Assembly: GCF_963082655.1 (NCBI RefSeq) | Contig: NC_081555.1 | Span: 23,921,291 to 23,985,290 of the forward strand | Length of the DNA stretch: 64,000 bases | Origin: Stomoxys calcitrans | Lineage: Eukaryota; Arthropoda; Insecta; Diptera; Muscidae | Direction: 5' to 3' | In this document: in pieces, positions 11,561 to 23,320 of the stretch | How positions within the stretch are numbered: position 1 is the stretch's first letter | Layout of the letters: every line of letters starts with the position of its first letter | The notes under the pieces: model-generated | Told to the model about the DNA's origin: nothing | What the model saw: the letters and a program-made list of their open reading frames with translations, nothing else | The model's database searches: none | Made by a program: the position numbers and the translations under genes

Positions 11561-11759
11561 AATCTTTTTGGAGTAAAGCAGACTGATAATGGTGCTTGGT
11601 AAGCTTCGAAATTGCGATCTCTGTAGCCTGCCCAATGCATTAATCGCAACCACATTTTGCCCAAAACTTTTTGAAACAGGGTTTTTTGTTTTGCTTTCTC
11701 TTTTAAATAGAAACTAAAACAAATCCTAAATTGGTCTCAGATGGATAAATAAATCCACC

Positions 11760-12175
11760 CGAGAAATTTTAAAATTTTATTTCTATTTTAAATTTTGTCA
11801 AAATTTTATTTCTATTTTAAATTTTGTCAAAATTTTATTTCTATAAATAATTTTGTCAAAATTTAACTTTGGAAGAAAAATTTCTTAAAATTTAATTCCA
11901 AAAGAAAATTTTCTAAATTTTCTTATTTGACAAAAACTTAATTTCCTAGAAAATTTTGTCATAATTTCTTTACTTGGAATATTTCGTCAAAATTTGATTT
12001 TTTTTTTTTTGATTAATTTTTAAATTTTTTTTCAAAATTTCATTTCTTTAGAAGACTTTGTTAAAATTGTATTTCTATTAAAATTTTTGCCAAATTCCTT
12101 TGCTTCAAAACTTTTATTTCTATAGAAAATTATTTTAAATATTTTATTTCTACAAAAATGTCAATTCCAATAGCT
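11760..12175 (-). repeat. AT-rich minisatellite
   Basis: Tandem units of ~32-34 bp with 'TTTTGTCAAAATTTTATTTC' open the block (11770-11860) and then decay rightwards up to the mariner MITE. Confidence 0.75.
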
Positions 12176-12182
12176 CTAACTA

Positions 12183-12402
12183 TTGGGTTGCCCAAAAAGT
12201 AATTGCGGATTTTTCATATGGTCGGCTTTGACAAATTTTTTCACAGCTTGTGACTCTGTGTCAGTTATCAGCTGCTACTTTTAGCTTGCTTTAGAAAAAA
12301 AGTGTAAAAAAAGTATATTTGATTAAAGTTCATTCTAAGTTTTATTAAATATGCATTTACTTTCTTTTAAAAAAATCCGCAATTACTTTTTGGGCAACCC
12401 AA
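12183..12402 (+). mobile_element. mariner-type MITE, copy 1 (220 bp)
   Basis: Perfect 32-bp terminal inverted repeats begin TTGGGTTGCCCAAAAAGTAA and continue into TTGCGGATTTTT. Both sides are flanked by TA (12181-12182 and 12403-12404), the Tc1/mariner target duplication. The TIR resembles mellifera-type mariners (from memory). The interior is only ~155 bp with no transposase, so it is a deletion derivative that would need a transposase in trans. A second copy in the opposite orientation lies at 28504-28740. Confidence 0.92.
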
Positions 12403-12432
12403 TACAATATTTCCAGATGTTGTAAAGTGGAC

Positions 12433-12479
12433 CGTATGAGTGTTATTGATTTTTGCTTTGATAATTCGTAACTCATACG
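12433..12479. repeat. Short dyad element, copy 2
   Basis: A 47-nt segment bounded by CGTATGAGT and ACTCATACG, immediately left of a unique block. Its partner at 13793-13839 has the same ends and the same length. Confidence 0.55.
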
Positions 12480-13792
12480 CCATAGAACTGAAAAATGGGC
12501 AATAAGTAACATTTTTGACATTTTTGCGATATATTACAAATTAAGTGAATTTGTTTTTCGCTAACATGGAATCCTCTAAAAAAATGTCCTTTCCGAAGCA
12601 ACGAAAATTCTATCCTTTTAATTTTCTCCACATTAATTTATTCCACAAATCATCTACAGCCCTTTTACAAATCCTTTCACCCCTATGCCGCCTACAAAAA
12701 TGCATGCACATGACATTAACATACCTTTCCAAAGGATTAGGTGCACAGAAGTTTGCAGCAGGCCACAGCGCAAAATCACAGCCATGCTTTCATTTGCCTC
12801 AGCAAAAAATGAAAAAACAAAACTTTAGCTTTTGCCAGAACAGGAAGTGCACTCCACATCAAATTAACCTACATAATGTTGGTATGTTTGGTCGTTGTGT
12901 GGTGGTTAGTTTAAATGCCATACAAGGACTTGCAGGAAGGCAAAAACAAGGAGAAGGAGAAAAAAATAAAAACGCATATCACCAACAACCAAGAACTTTT
13001 CAATTCCGTTGGTTGTTGTTGCTTTTTTTTGCCCCGACGATATGCCACGGCATAGCGAAAACAAGAAGACCAATAAAAAAGAGTTGTGTTTGAAAAAAAA
13101 AAGCCTCAACAAAAAGTGGAACAATGTCCTGACAGGGTTGAACAGCAAGGATGTGGTCGAAGGTTCTTCTGCATGTACGATACACAGTAGTGAAATTGCC
13201 AAATGGTGGCGGACCAACTCAAAGGCCATTTTTCATAGAAGAGTAGAGAGTAGAAGAAAAATTTTTGTCTGGCCAAAAATGACCAATGCTGCTTAATAAT
13301 CTTTTGCCATAAAATCTTGGCGAAATTTCGTTTTGGGTAGAAGGGTTTGAATGCGTCTTTATCTGCTTTTTCATCGTTTACATTTTTTGCCATGGCAACC
13401 AGCCATGAACGCCAAATGCTAACCATTGGATTTTTTTAGTCTTCTTTTTTCCTGATTTGAAGAGCTCCCCCTTTCTCCCCTATGTGTCTTTGCGTCTTGC
13501 TATAGAAAAAGTTCATTGTTCTAAATCAAGGCACATGTTCAAGCGTCAACCATCATCATCACCACCAATCCACTACCATGCACCATCCGGCAGTGGCATA
13601 GACGCGGACAGTATAGCCCAAGAATTGTAGTGCAGTGATTCACTTTCCACTGAACTGCCTTACGCATAGACTGGTGATGGAAAAAAACTTTGTTATAGGT
13701 ATAGGGGATGCTATGAAAGTTTTTTCTATTAAAAAGAAAAATAAAATGTTGAATCAAATGGGAATTTTGACTTTAATAGGTGGGCAGGGGAA
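12480..13792. other. Unique non-coding block between two dyads
   Basis: Overlapping open frames exist on both strands (for example 12545-13093 plus, 12906-13229 minus), but they are Lys/Asn/Phe-rich translations of A- or T-runs without a recognisable domain. I would not annotate a gene here. Regulatory DNA is possible. Confidence 0.5.
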
Positions 13793-13839
13793 CGTATGAG
13801 TTATACTAATTTTGCATATCGAAGAAAATAACTCATACG
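13793..13839. repeat. Short dyad element, copy 3
   Basis: CGTATGAGTTAT and ATAACTCATACG are perfect 12-bp inverted arms of a 47-nt segment. It is the mate of copy 2. Confidence 0.65.
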
Positions 13840-13954
13840 CACCCCTGAATAAACAAAATCAAATATTAGTCAATTCACTCGAATAAAGAATAACCTTTTA
13901 AAAGCTCGTATTCTACAAAGAGTGGTCACAATGTAATTCTAATCGCTTTATCAA

Positions 13955-14810
13955 AAATTTGACATTCAAATAATTTTGAAAAACAAAAAAAATTTAATTT
14001 TCAAAAATTCTTCTATAGGAATAACATTTTGAAAAAATGTTCAATTAAAATTAAATTTTACACCATTTCCGATAAAAACAATATTAAAACAAACATTCAT
14101 TTAGAATTATTTCAACAAAAATTTCTTTAAAATAACAATGGCGAAGTTTTCAAAGCAACAATTTAAGACCATTTTCTTAAAAATATAAGATTTTGACAAA
14201 ATATTGGTTTAATTTAATTTTAAAAAATTTTCATAGTTATTCAAAACTTTCTACAGAACAAAATTTTGAAAAATTTTCATATATATAAAATTTAAATACA
14301 ATTTTCCATAAAAATCAAATTTTACAAAATTTTGCAGAGAACAAAAATTCAAATTTGCTAAGAAAAAAAAAATATTCTAAAATATGTCAACGTTTAGATA
14401 ACATTGTAAAAATAAAATGTTGACAAAATTTTCTACAGGAATAAAATGTAGAAAAAATCTCAATAAAACTAAAATTTTAACAGAAAGAGAAACAAACAAG
14501 AAATTTGTATATTAAAAAATTAGACAAAATTTTGCAGAAAAATAAAATGTTGACCATTCAAAAAAAAAAAAAAAAAATGACAAAATTTTTTATGGAAATA
14601 AAAAAAGGACAAAAATTTCATACAAATAAATTGCTGACATAATTCTCTATAGAAATAAAATTAAAAAAAAAACTTCATAGAACTAATATTTTGACAGAAT
14701 TTTATATAGAAATAAAATTTTGACTAATTTCATTTTAACAAAATTTTGACAAAATTGTCTGTAGTATGAAATTGACAAAACAAAAAACAATTTAAACAAA
14801 ACACAAATTT
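13955..14810 (+). repeat. AT-rich minisatellite, long degenerate block
   Basis: About 25 diverged units of 'AATAAAATTTTGACAAAATT' and 'TTCTATAGAAATAAAAT'. Many contain the self-complementary stretches CAAAATTTTG and TTCTATAGAA. It leads directly into the family B tandem array. Confidence 0.75.
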
Positions 14811-17800
14811 TTGGTATATAGATCGATCGAATATAGACCGATCTGAACCATATACGACACGAATGTCGAAAAGCCTAAGTCACTGTGTCAAATTTGAGCG
14901 AAGTCGGATTATAAATGCGGCTTTTTAATGGGGCCACGACTTTAAATCGAGAGATCGGTCTATATGGCAGCTATATCCAAATCTGAACCGATCTGTGCCA
15001 TATTGCAGAAGTACGTCGAGGGGCATAACTTAACTCACTGTCCGAAATTTCGGCGAAATCGGATTATAAATGCTCCTTTTATGGGCCAAAAACCTTCAAT
15101 CGAGAGATCGGTCTATATGGCAGCTATATCCAAATCTGGACCGATCCGGGCCAAATTGAGGAATGATGTCTAAGGGTCCAACACAACTCCCTGTCCCAAA
15201 TTTCGGCGACAACGGACAATAAATGCGCCTTTTATGGGCCGAAACCTTAAATCGAGAGATCGGTCTATATGGCAGCTATATCCAAATCTGGACCGATTTA
15301 AGCCAAATTGAAGAATAATGTTGAAGGGCCTAACACAACTCCCTGTCCCAAATTTCGGCGACAACGGACAATAAATGCGCTTTTTATGGGCTCAAAACCT
15401 TAAATCGAGAGATCGGTCTATATGGCAGCTATATCCAAATCTGGACCGATTTAAGCCAAGTTGTAAAAAAATGTCGAAGGGCCTAACACAACTCACTGTC
15501 CCAAATTTCGGATAGATCGGACAACAAATGCGCCTTTTACGGGCTCAAAAACTTAAATTGAGAGATCGGTCTATATGGCAGCTATATCCAAATCTGGACC
15601 GATTTAAGCCAAGTTGCAGAAAAATGTCGAAGGGTCCAACACAACTTCCTGTCCCAAATTTCGGCGACAACGGACAATAAATGCGCCTTTTATGGGCCCG
15701 AAACCTTAAATCGAGAGATCGGTCTATATGGCAGCTATATCCAAATCTGGACCGATCTAAGCCAAATTGAAGAATAATGTTGAAGGGCCTAACACAACTC
15801 CCTGTCCCAAATTTCGGCGACAACGGACAATAAATGCGCCTTTTATGGGCCCAAAACCTTTAATCGAGAGATCGGTCTATATGGCAGCTATATCCAAATC
15901 TGGACCGATCTAAGCCAAATTGAAGAATAATGTTGAAGGGCCTCACACAACTCCCTGTCCCAAATTTCGGCGACAACGGACAATAAATGCGCCTTTTACG
16001 GGCCCGAAACCTTAAATCGAGAGATCGGTCTATATGGCAGCTATATCCAAATCTACACCGATCTAAGCCAAATTGAAGAATAATGTTGAAGGGCCTAACA
16101 CAACTCACTGTCCCAAATTTCGGATACATCGGACAACAAATGCGCCTTTTACGGGCTCAAAAACTTAAATCGAGAGATCGGTCTATATGGCAGCTATATC
16201 CAAATCTGGGCCGATCCGGGCCAAATTGAAAGAATGATGTCTAAGGGTCCAACACAACTCCCTGTCCCAAATTTCGGCGACAACGGACAATAAATGCGCC
16301 TTTTATGGGCCCGAAACCTTAAATCGAGAGATCGGTCTATATGGAAGCTATATCCAAATCTGGACCGATCCGTGCCATATTGCAGAAGTATGTCGAGGGG
16401 CTTAATATTACACACCGTCCCAAATTTCGGCGACATCGGATAGTTAATGCGCCTTGTATGGGCCCAAAACCTTAAATCGAGAGATCGGTCTATATGGCAG
16501 CTATATCCAAATCTGGACCGATCCGGGCCGAATTGAGGAATAATGTTGAAGGGCCTAACACAACTCACTGTCCCAAATTTCGGCGAAAACGGACAATAAC
16601 TGCGCCTTTAATGGGCCCAAAACCTTAAATCGAGAGATCGGTCTATATGGCAGCTATATCTAAATCTGGACCGATCTGGGCCAAATGCAAAAAGTATTTC
16701 GAAGGGCCTAACACAATTCATTGCCTCAAATTTCGGTGAAATCGGACAACAAATGCGCCTTGTATGGGCCCAAAACCTTAAATCGAGAGATCGGTCTATA
16801 TGTCAGCTAAATCCAAATCTAGACCGACCTAAGCCAAATTGAAGAAGAATGTTGAAGGGCCTAACACAACTCACTGTCCCAAATTTCGGACACATCGGAC
16901 AATAAATGCGCTTTTTATGGGCTCAAAAACTTAAATCGAGAGATCGGTCTATATGGCAGCTATATCCAAATCTGGACCGATTTAAGCCAAGTTGCAGAAA
17001 AATGTCGAAGGGTCCAACACAACTCCCTGTCCCAAATTTCGGCGACAACGGACAATAAATGCGCCTTTTATGGGCCCGAAACCTTAAATCGAGAGATCGG
17101 TCTATATGGCAGCTATATCCAAATCTGGACCGATCTAAGCCAAATTGAAGAATAATGTTGAAGGGCCTAACACAACTCCCTGTCCCAAATTTCGGCGATA
17201 ACAGACAATAAATGCGCTTTTTATGGGCTCAAAACCTGAAATCGGGAGATCGGGCTATATGGCAGCTATATCCAAATCTACACCGATCTAAGCCAAATTG
17301 AAGAATAATGTTGAAGGGCCTAACACAACTCACTGTCCCAAATTTCAAAGATATCGGACAATAAATGCGCCTTTTATGAGCTCAAAACCTTAAATCGAGA
17401 GATCGGTCTATATGGCAGCCATATCCAAATCTGGACCGATCCATGCCATATTGCAGAAGTATGTCGAGGGGCTTAACATAACTCACTGTCTCAAATTCCG
17501 GCGACATCCGATAGTAATTGCGCTTTTTATGGACTTTAAGAATTTAAATCGAGAGATCGGTCCAAATGTCAGCTATAGCCAAATCTGAACCGATTTGTGT
17601 CATATTGCAGAACGATGTCGAGGGGCCCAACCTAAATCACTGTCCCAAATTTCGACGACATCGAACAATAAATCCGCCTTTAATGGGCCCAAAACCTAAA
17701 ATCGAGAGATCGGTCTATATGCCACCTATATCCAAATCTGAACCGATCTGGGCCAAACACAAGAGGTATGTCGAAGGGCCTAACACAACTCACTGTCCCA

Positions 17801-18040
17801 AATTTTGGCAAAATCGGACAATAAATGCGCCTTTTATGTGACCAAAGCCTTTTATCGAGAAATCGGTCTATATGGCAGCTATATCTAAATCTGAACCGAT
17901 CAGTTCCCAATTGAAGGTGGATATCGGCTGGCCTAACGCAACTCACTGTCCCAGATTTCAGCAAAATCGGATAATAAATATGGCTTTTATGAGCCTAAGA
18001 CCCTAAATCGGCGGATCGGTCTATATGGGGGCTATATTTC
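14811..18040 (-). repeat. Tandem array of DINE-1-like family B units (~21 x 153 bp)
   Basis: The phrase 'CGAGAGATCGGTCTATATGG' recurs at 14948, 15101, 15253, 15406 and onward every 152-153 bp through about 17,860. Each unit also has 'CAGCTATATCCAAATCTG', 'GGGCCTAACACAACTC' and 'CCCAAATTTCGGCGA'. Middle units are nearly identical and edge units diverge, typical of unequal crossing-over. Neither terminus of a family B element is present. The ORF-like stretches on the minus strand are repeats without function. Confidence 0.9.
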
Positions 18041-18572
18041 TATAAAAAAAAATTCCTATAAAAATAAAATGTTAAAAATTTTTTTTAAATTTACATGTAG
18101 CTAAAATTTTTGTTTAATTATGTTGCTGCTCATCTACACCCAAATGTTTGCATCACAAGAGTTGGCTCTGATTTTCATGCTCCTCAAAACATCCTCTACA
18201 GAAATCATTAGGCGGAATATCCAAAAGGGCAGCTCAAGGGACTATGGCACAGTGCCTAGTTATGACTCCCATTAGAGTAATTATTTATCTTTACGGTCGA
18301 CGGCAGGCCTAGGAGATGAACAACTTGACAACAAAGTACAGATTTCCAATTTACCATCACCTCCACACTGACCATCCTCTATACTAGCAGTTTAAGTAAT
18401 GTCAAGTTTTGCGATACTTGTATCCGGTTCTTCTTGAAAGTCATTGTGTCTATGAACCCAAGTCATTGTTAGCTGACGAGATTGAGGGGCCTTCGGGCGT
18501 TCAAAACATTCCCTGGGTTCCCCGAGGTCTAAACCTCATTTATTATGCCTAGATATTGATTTGACATTGGAG
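18041..18572. other. Unrecognised, possibly decayed element
   Basis: After ~70 bp of AT-minisatellite the sequence becomes balanced in base composition (18,130-18,540). This could be an old coding fragment of a retroelement, but no motif is certain. Confidence 0.3.
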
Positions 18573-18620
18573 CGTATGATTAATAATAATTATTACCTGC
18601 CTATTAGCATTACGTATACG
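18573..18620. repeat. Short dyad element, copy 4
   Basis: A 48-nt segment with CGTATGATTAAT at the left and CGTATACG at the right. It shares its left flank (TTGGAGCGTATGATTAAT) with copy 5. Confidence 0.45.
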
Positions 18621-19793
18621 TTAGGAAATCTTAGAGCACATCAAATAAAAAAATTTTTAAATTCATCGCTCTTATCCCATTTTTCGAAAACTTTCACATT
18701 AACCCCCCCACTGAAAAAAACACATGCTTACCCTCCCTTATATATGAGAAGTATGCACACCAATCGCTGTACGAAAAACTACAAAAACAACTATAATAAA
18801 TGTTTTCACAGCACTTGTATGCACTTCAGGGCCGTCCACTTGAAAGTTGAGGTAAAAGCTGGTGCATACACCAAAGCATATGCTCTAGTGACAGCGAAAC
18901 TGCATAACACACCCACCCTTCCTTTCAACATGCCCCGACTCAGGTCTGGCGTTAAAACAGGAGACTCAACACTTATTGCCATAGGCATTTGCTATGGAGG
19001 AGTACTATTTGCTGTGACAGGGAAAGAGACAGAGACAGGGGAAAGCGAAAACTATAACGAAACTATAATTGCGCAAAAGTTGCACTGAGTGTTTGTTGCA
19101 TGCATAGCTCATGATGTTGCGAGTAAACGAACTTGCATTGGTAATGGTTAAGTGTTTGCCTGACTGTCGGTGTTGTTGTTCCATGTCTGTGCATTGAAAT
19201 TCATGGCGTTTGTGTATTTGCTTGTTGTCAGTCTCCTTTGCCTATTTTACGTGCAACAACCTTTTTGCCTTCATAGCAAAAAATGAGAAGAGGAAAAAAT
19301 AAAAAAGTTGAAAAGTTTTCTGTTCAACTTTCCTTCCTGGCCTGCCTCTTTAGAGGCCTAGAAAGCCCCTTTTCATCTTACCCACTTAAATGAGGCAAAC
19401 AATTTTATGTTCACCCCATCTCTTCTTCCTCTATGCAATAGTGACCTGCTAAAGGGTTTTAGCACGGCACTGTCGAGGCGTTCACAGTCCATGCCCTCTT
19501 GACAAGGTGCATAGGTAATGCCAAGTAAGCTGTGTGATTGTCGCTTGATGTCGCCTTATGGTTCAGTGTGTTTTCAAGGATTTGCATGTCAAAAGTAGTT
19601 GGAAGCACAGCCACGAACCGTAACCCACGAGACTGACCACCAAACCACAGCCCATAAAGCCAACCAACCTCCCTGACCAAAGCCGTTCATCATTGCAAGG
19701 CAGTAGACCATGGTGATTAAGGTGCATGTACCTTAGGTCAGACATTGATGTTGTAAGGAGGCATTTTTTTCACAATTTCCACAGAATTGGAAG
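18621..19793. other. Unique non-coding block between two dyads
   Basis: The open frame at 18561-19088 (175 codons) is the longest in the block. It has no recognisable domain, no signal peptide and a Thr/Asn/Lys-rich start. It could be chance or a lineage-specific exon, and I lean to chance. Confidence 0.4.
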
Positions 19794-19840
19794 CGTATGA
19801 TTAATATGAATAGGTGATTATCAATCAATGTTAAGTATAC
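19794..19840. repeat. Short dyad element, copy 5
   Basis: A 47-nt segment from CGTATGATTAATATG to AAGTATAC. Its left flank (TTGGAAGCGTATGATTAAT) matches copy 4 with one inserted base. The right arm is degraded. Confidence 0.4.
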
Positions 19841-19958
19841 AACTAGGTGAACTGATCTCACAAAGTGGTTACAAGAGAGAAAGGTTTGAAAAACTTTATT
19901 CAATTTGTGGGAATAAAAGCTTTTTTATGCAAAACCTTGGCTGGTTACGTTTTTACAA

Positions 19959-22900
19959 AGGAAAACTTCAATTCATAGTATTCACCCTGGCTGAATGAAG
20001 TTTTCTATAGGAAAACTTCAATTCAGCCTGGCTGAATAAGGTTTTCTATAGGAAAACTTCAATTCAGCCTGGCTGAATGAGGTTTTCTATAGGAAAACTT
20101 CAATTCAGCCTGGCTGAATGAGGTTTTCTATAGGAAAACTTCAATTCAGCCTGGCTGAATGAGGTTTTCTATAGGAAAACTTCAATTCAGCCTGGCTGAA
20201 TGAGGTTTTCTATAGGAAAACTTCAATTCAGCCTGGCTGAATGAGGTTTTCTATAGGAAAACTTCAATTCAGCCTGGCTGAATGAGGTTTTCTATAGGAA
20301 AACTTCAATTCAGCCTGGCTGAATGAGGTTTTCTATAGGAAAACTTCAATTCAGCCTGGCTGAATGAGGTTTTCTATAGGAAAACTTCAATTCAGCCTGG
20401 CTGAATGAGGTTTTCTATAGGAAAACTTCAATTCAGCCTGGCTGAATGAGGTTTTCTATAGGAAAACTTCAATTCAGCCTGGCTGAATGAGGTTTTCTAT
20501 AGGAAAACTTCAATTCAGCCTGGCTGAATGAGGTTTTCTATAGGAAAACTTCAATTCAGCCTGGCTGAATGAGGTTTTCTATAGGAAAACTTCAATTCAG
20601 CCTGGCTGAATGAGGTTTTCTATAGGAAAACTTCAATTCAGCCTGGCTGAATGAGGTTTTCTATAGGAAAACTTCAATTCAGCCTGGCTGAATGAGGTTT
20701 TCTATAGGAAAACTTCAATTCAGCCTGGCTGAATGAGGTTTTCTATAGGAAAACTTCAATTCAGCCTGGCTGAATGAGGTTTTCTATAGGAAAACTTCAA
20801 TTCAGCCTGGCTGAATGAGGTTTTCTATAGGAAAACTTCAATTCAGCCTGGCTGAATGAGGTTTTCTATAGGAAAACTTCAATTCAGCCTGGCTGAATGA
20901 GGTTTTCTATAGGAAAACTTCAATTCAGCCTGGCTGAATGAGGTTTTCTATAGGAAAACTTCAATTCAGCCTGGCTGAATGAGGTTTTCTATAGGAAAAC
21001 TTCAATTCAGCCTGGCTGAATGAGGCTTTCCATAGGAAAACTTCAATTCAGCCTGGCTGAATGAGGTTTTCCATAGGAAAACTTCAATTCAGCCTGGCTG
21101 AATGAGGTTTTCCATAGGAAAACTTCAATTCAGCCTGGCTGAATGAGGTTTTCCATAGGAAAACTTCAATTCAGCCTGGCTGAATGAGGTTTTCCATAGG
21201 AAAACTTCAATTCAGCCTGGCTGAATGAGGTTTTCCATAGGAAAACTTCAATTCAGCCTGGCTGAATGAGGTTTTCCATAGGAAAACTTCAATTCAGCCT
21301 GGCTGAATGAGGTTTTCCATAGGAAAACTTCAATTCAGCCTGGCTGAATGAGGTTTTCCATAGGAAAACTTCAATTCAGCCTGGCTGAATGAGGTTTTCC
21401 ATAGGAAAACTTCAATTCAGCCTGGCTGAATGGGGTTTTCCATAGGAAAACTTCAATTCAGCCTGGCTGAATGAGGTTTTCCATAGGAAAACTTCAATTC
21501 AGCCCGGCTGAATGAGGTTTTCCATAAGAAAACTTCAATTCAGCCTGGCTGAATGAGGTTTTCCATAGGAAAACTTCAATTCAGCCTGGCTGAATGAGGT
21601 TTTCCATAGGAAAACTTCAATTCAGCCTGGCTGAATGAGGTTTTCCATAGGAAAACTTCAATTCAGCCTGGCTGAATGAGGTTTTCCATAGGAAAACTTC
21701 AATTCAGCCTGGCTGAATGAGGTTTTCAATAGGAAAACTTCAATTCAGCCTGGCTGAATGAGGTTTTCCATAGGAAAACTTCAATTCAGCCTGGCTGAAT
21801 GAGGTTTTCTATAGGAAAACTTCAATTCAGCCTGGCTGAATGAGGTTTTCTATTGGAAAACTTCAATTCAGCCTGGCTGAATGAGGTTTTCTATTGGAAA
21901 ACTTCAATTCAGCCTGGCTGAATGAGGTTTTCTATTGGAAAACTTCAATTCAGCCTGGCTGAATGAGGTTTTCTATAGGAAAACTTCAATTCAGCCTGGC
22001 TGAATGAGGTTTTCTATTGGAAAACTTCAATTCAGCCTGGCTGAATGAGGTTTTCTATTGGAAAACTTCAATTCAGCCTGGCTGAATGAGGTTTTTCATA
22101 GGAAAACTTCAATTCAGCCTGGCTGAATGAGGTTTTCTATAGGAAAACTTCAATTCAGCCTGGCTGAATGAGGTTTTCCATAGGACAACTTCAATTCAGC
22201 CTGGCTGAATGAGGTTTTCTATAGGAAGACTTCAATTCACCCTGGCTGAATTAGGTTTTCTATAGGAAAACTTCAATTCAGCCTGGCTGAATGAGGTTTT
22301 CTATAGGAAAACTTCAATTCAGCCTGGCTGAATGAGGTTTTCTATAGGAAAACTTCAATTCAGCCTGGCTGAATGAGGTTTTCTATAGGAAAACTTCAAT
22401 TCAGCCTGGCTGGATGAGGTTTTCTATAGGAAAACTTCAATTCAGCCCGGCTGAATGAGGTTTTCTATAGGAAAACTTCAATTCAGCCTGGCTGAATGAG
22501 GTTTTCTATAGGAAAACTTCAATTCAGCCTGGCTGAATGAGGTTTTCTATAGGAAAACTTCAATTCAGCCTGGCTGAATGAGGTTTTCTATAGGAAAACT
22601 TCAATTCAGCCTGGCTGAATGAGGTTTTCTATAGGAAAACTTCAATTCAGCCTGGCTGAATGAGGTATTCTATAGGAAAACTTCAATTCAGCCTGGCTGA
22701 ATGAGGTTTTCTATAGGAAAACTTCAATTCAGCTTGGCTGAATGAGGTTTTCTATAGGAAAACTTCAATTCAGCTTGGCTGAATGAGGTTTTCCATAGGA
22801 AAACTTCAATTCAGCCTGGCTGAATGAGGTTTTCTATAGGAAAACTTCAACTCAGCCTGGCTGAATGAGGTTTTCTATAGGAAAACTTCAATTCAGCCTG

Positions 22901-23320
22901 ACTGAATGAGGTTTTCTATAGGAAAACTTCAATTCAGCCTGGCTGAATGAGGTTTTCTGTATAGGAAAACTTCAATTCAGCCTGGCTGAATGAGGTTTTC
23001 CATAGGAAAACTTCAATTCAGCCTGGCTGAATGAGGTTTTCCATAGGAAAACTTCAATTCAGCCTGGCTGAATGAGGTTTTCCATAGGAAAACTTCAATT
23101 CAGCCTGGCTGAATGAGGTTTTCCATAGGAAAACTTCAATTCAGCCTGGCTGAATGAGGTTTTCCATAGGAAAACTTCAATTCAGCCTGGCTGAATGAGG
23201 TTTTCCATAGGAAAACTTCAATTCAGCCTGGCTGAATGAGGTTTTCCATGGGAAAACTTCAATTCAGCCTGGCTGAATGAGGTTTTCCATGGGAAAACTT
23301 CAATTCAGCCTGGCTGAATT
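19959..23320 (+). repeat. 41-bp satellite, main array (~82 copies)
   Basis: The unit begins GGAAAACTTCAATTCAGCC, continues TGGCTGAATGAGGTTTTC and ends in CTATA or CCATA. Spacing is exactly 41 bp over most of the array, with a single 2-bp insertion near 22,958. Each monomer folds on itself: the TTCAGCC/GGCTGAA stem is closed outside by GGAAAAC/GTTTTCC. Variants occur in blocks: CTATA at 20.0-21.03 kb, CCATA at 21.03-21.78 kb, CTATT-rich at 21.84-22.08 kb, mostly CTATA at 22.1-22.96 kb, and CCATA then CCATG to the end. Left-edge units are diverged. Related blocks lie at 30.6, 50.7 and 52.3-53.7 kb. Confidence 0.98.

Noticed and set aside
12545..13426. Cluster of overlapping frames on both strands
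   Set aside because: Frames overlap in antisense and consist of Lys/Asn/Phe runs from A/T tracts, so no strand is favoured.
18561..19088. 175-codon open frame as a gene
   Set aside because: No recognisable domain, low-complexity composition, no supporting codon bias. Kept only as a note under the unique block.
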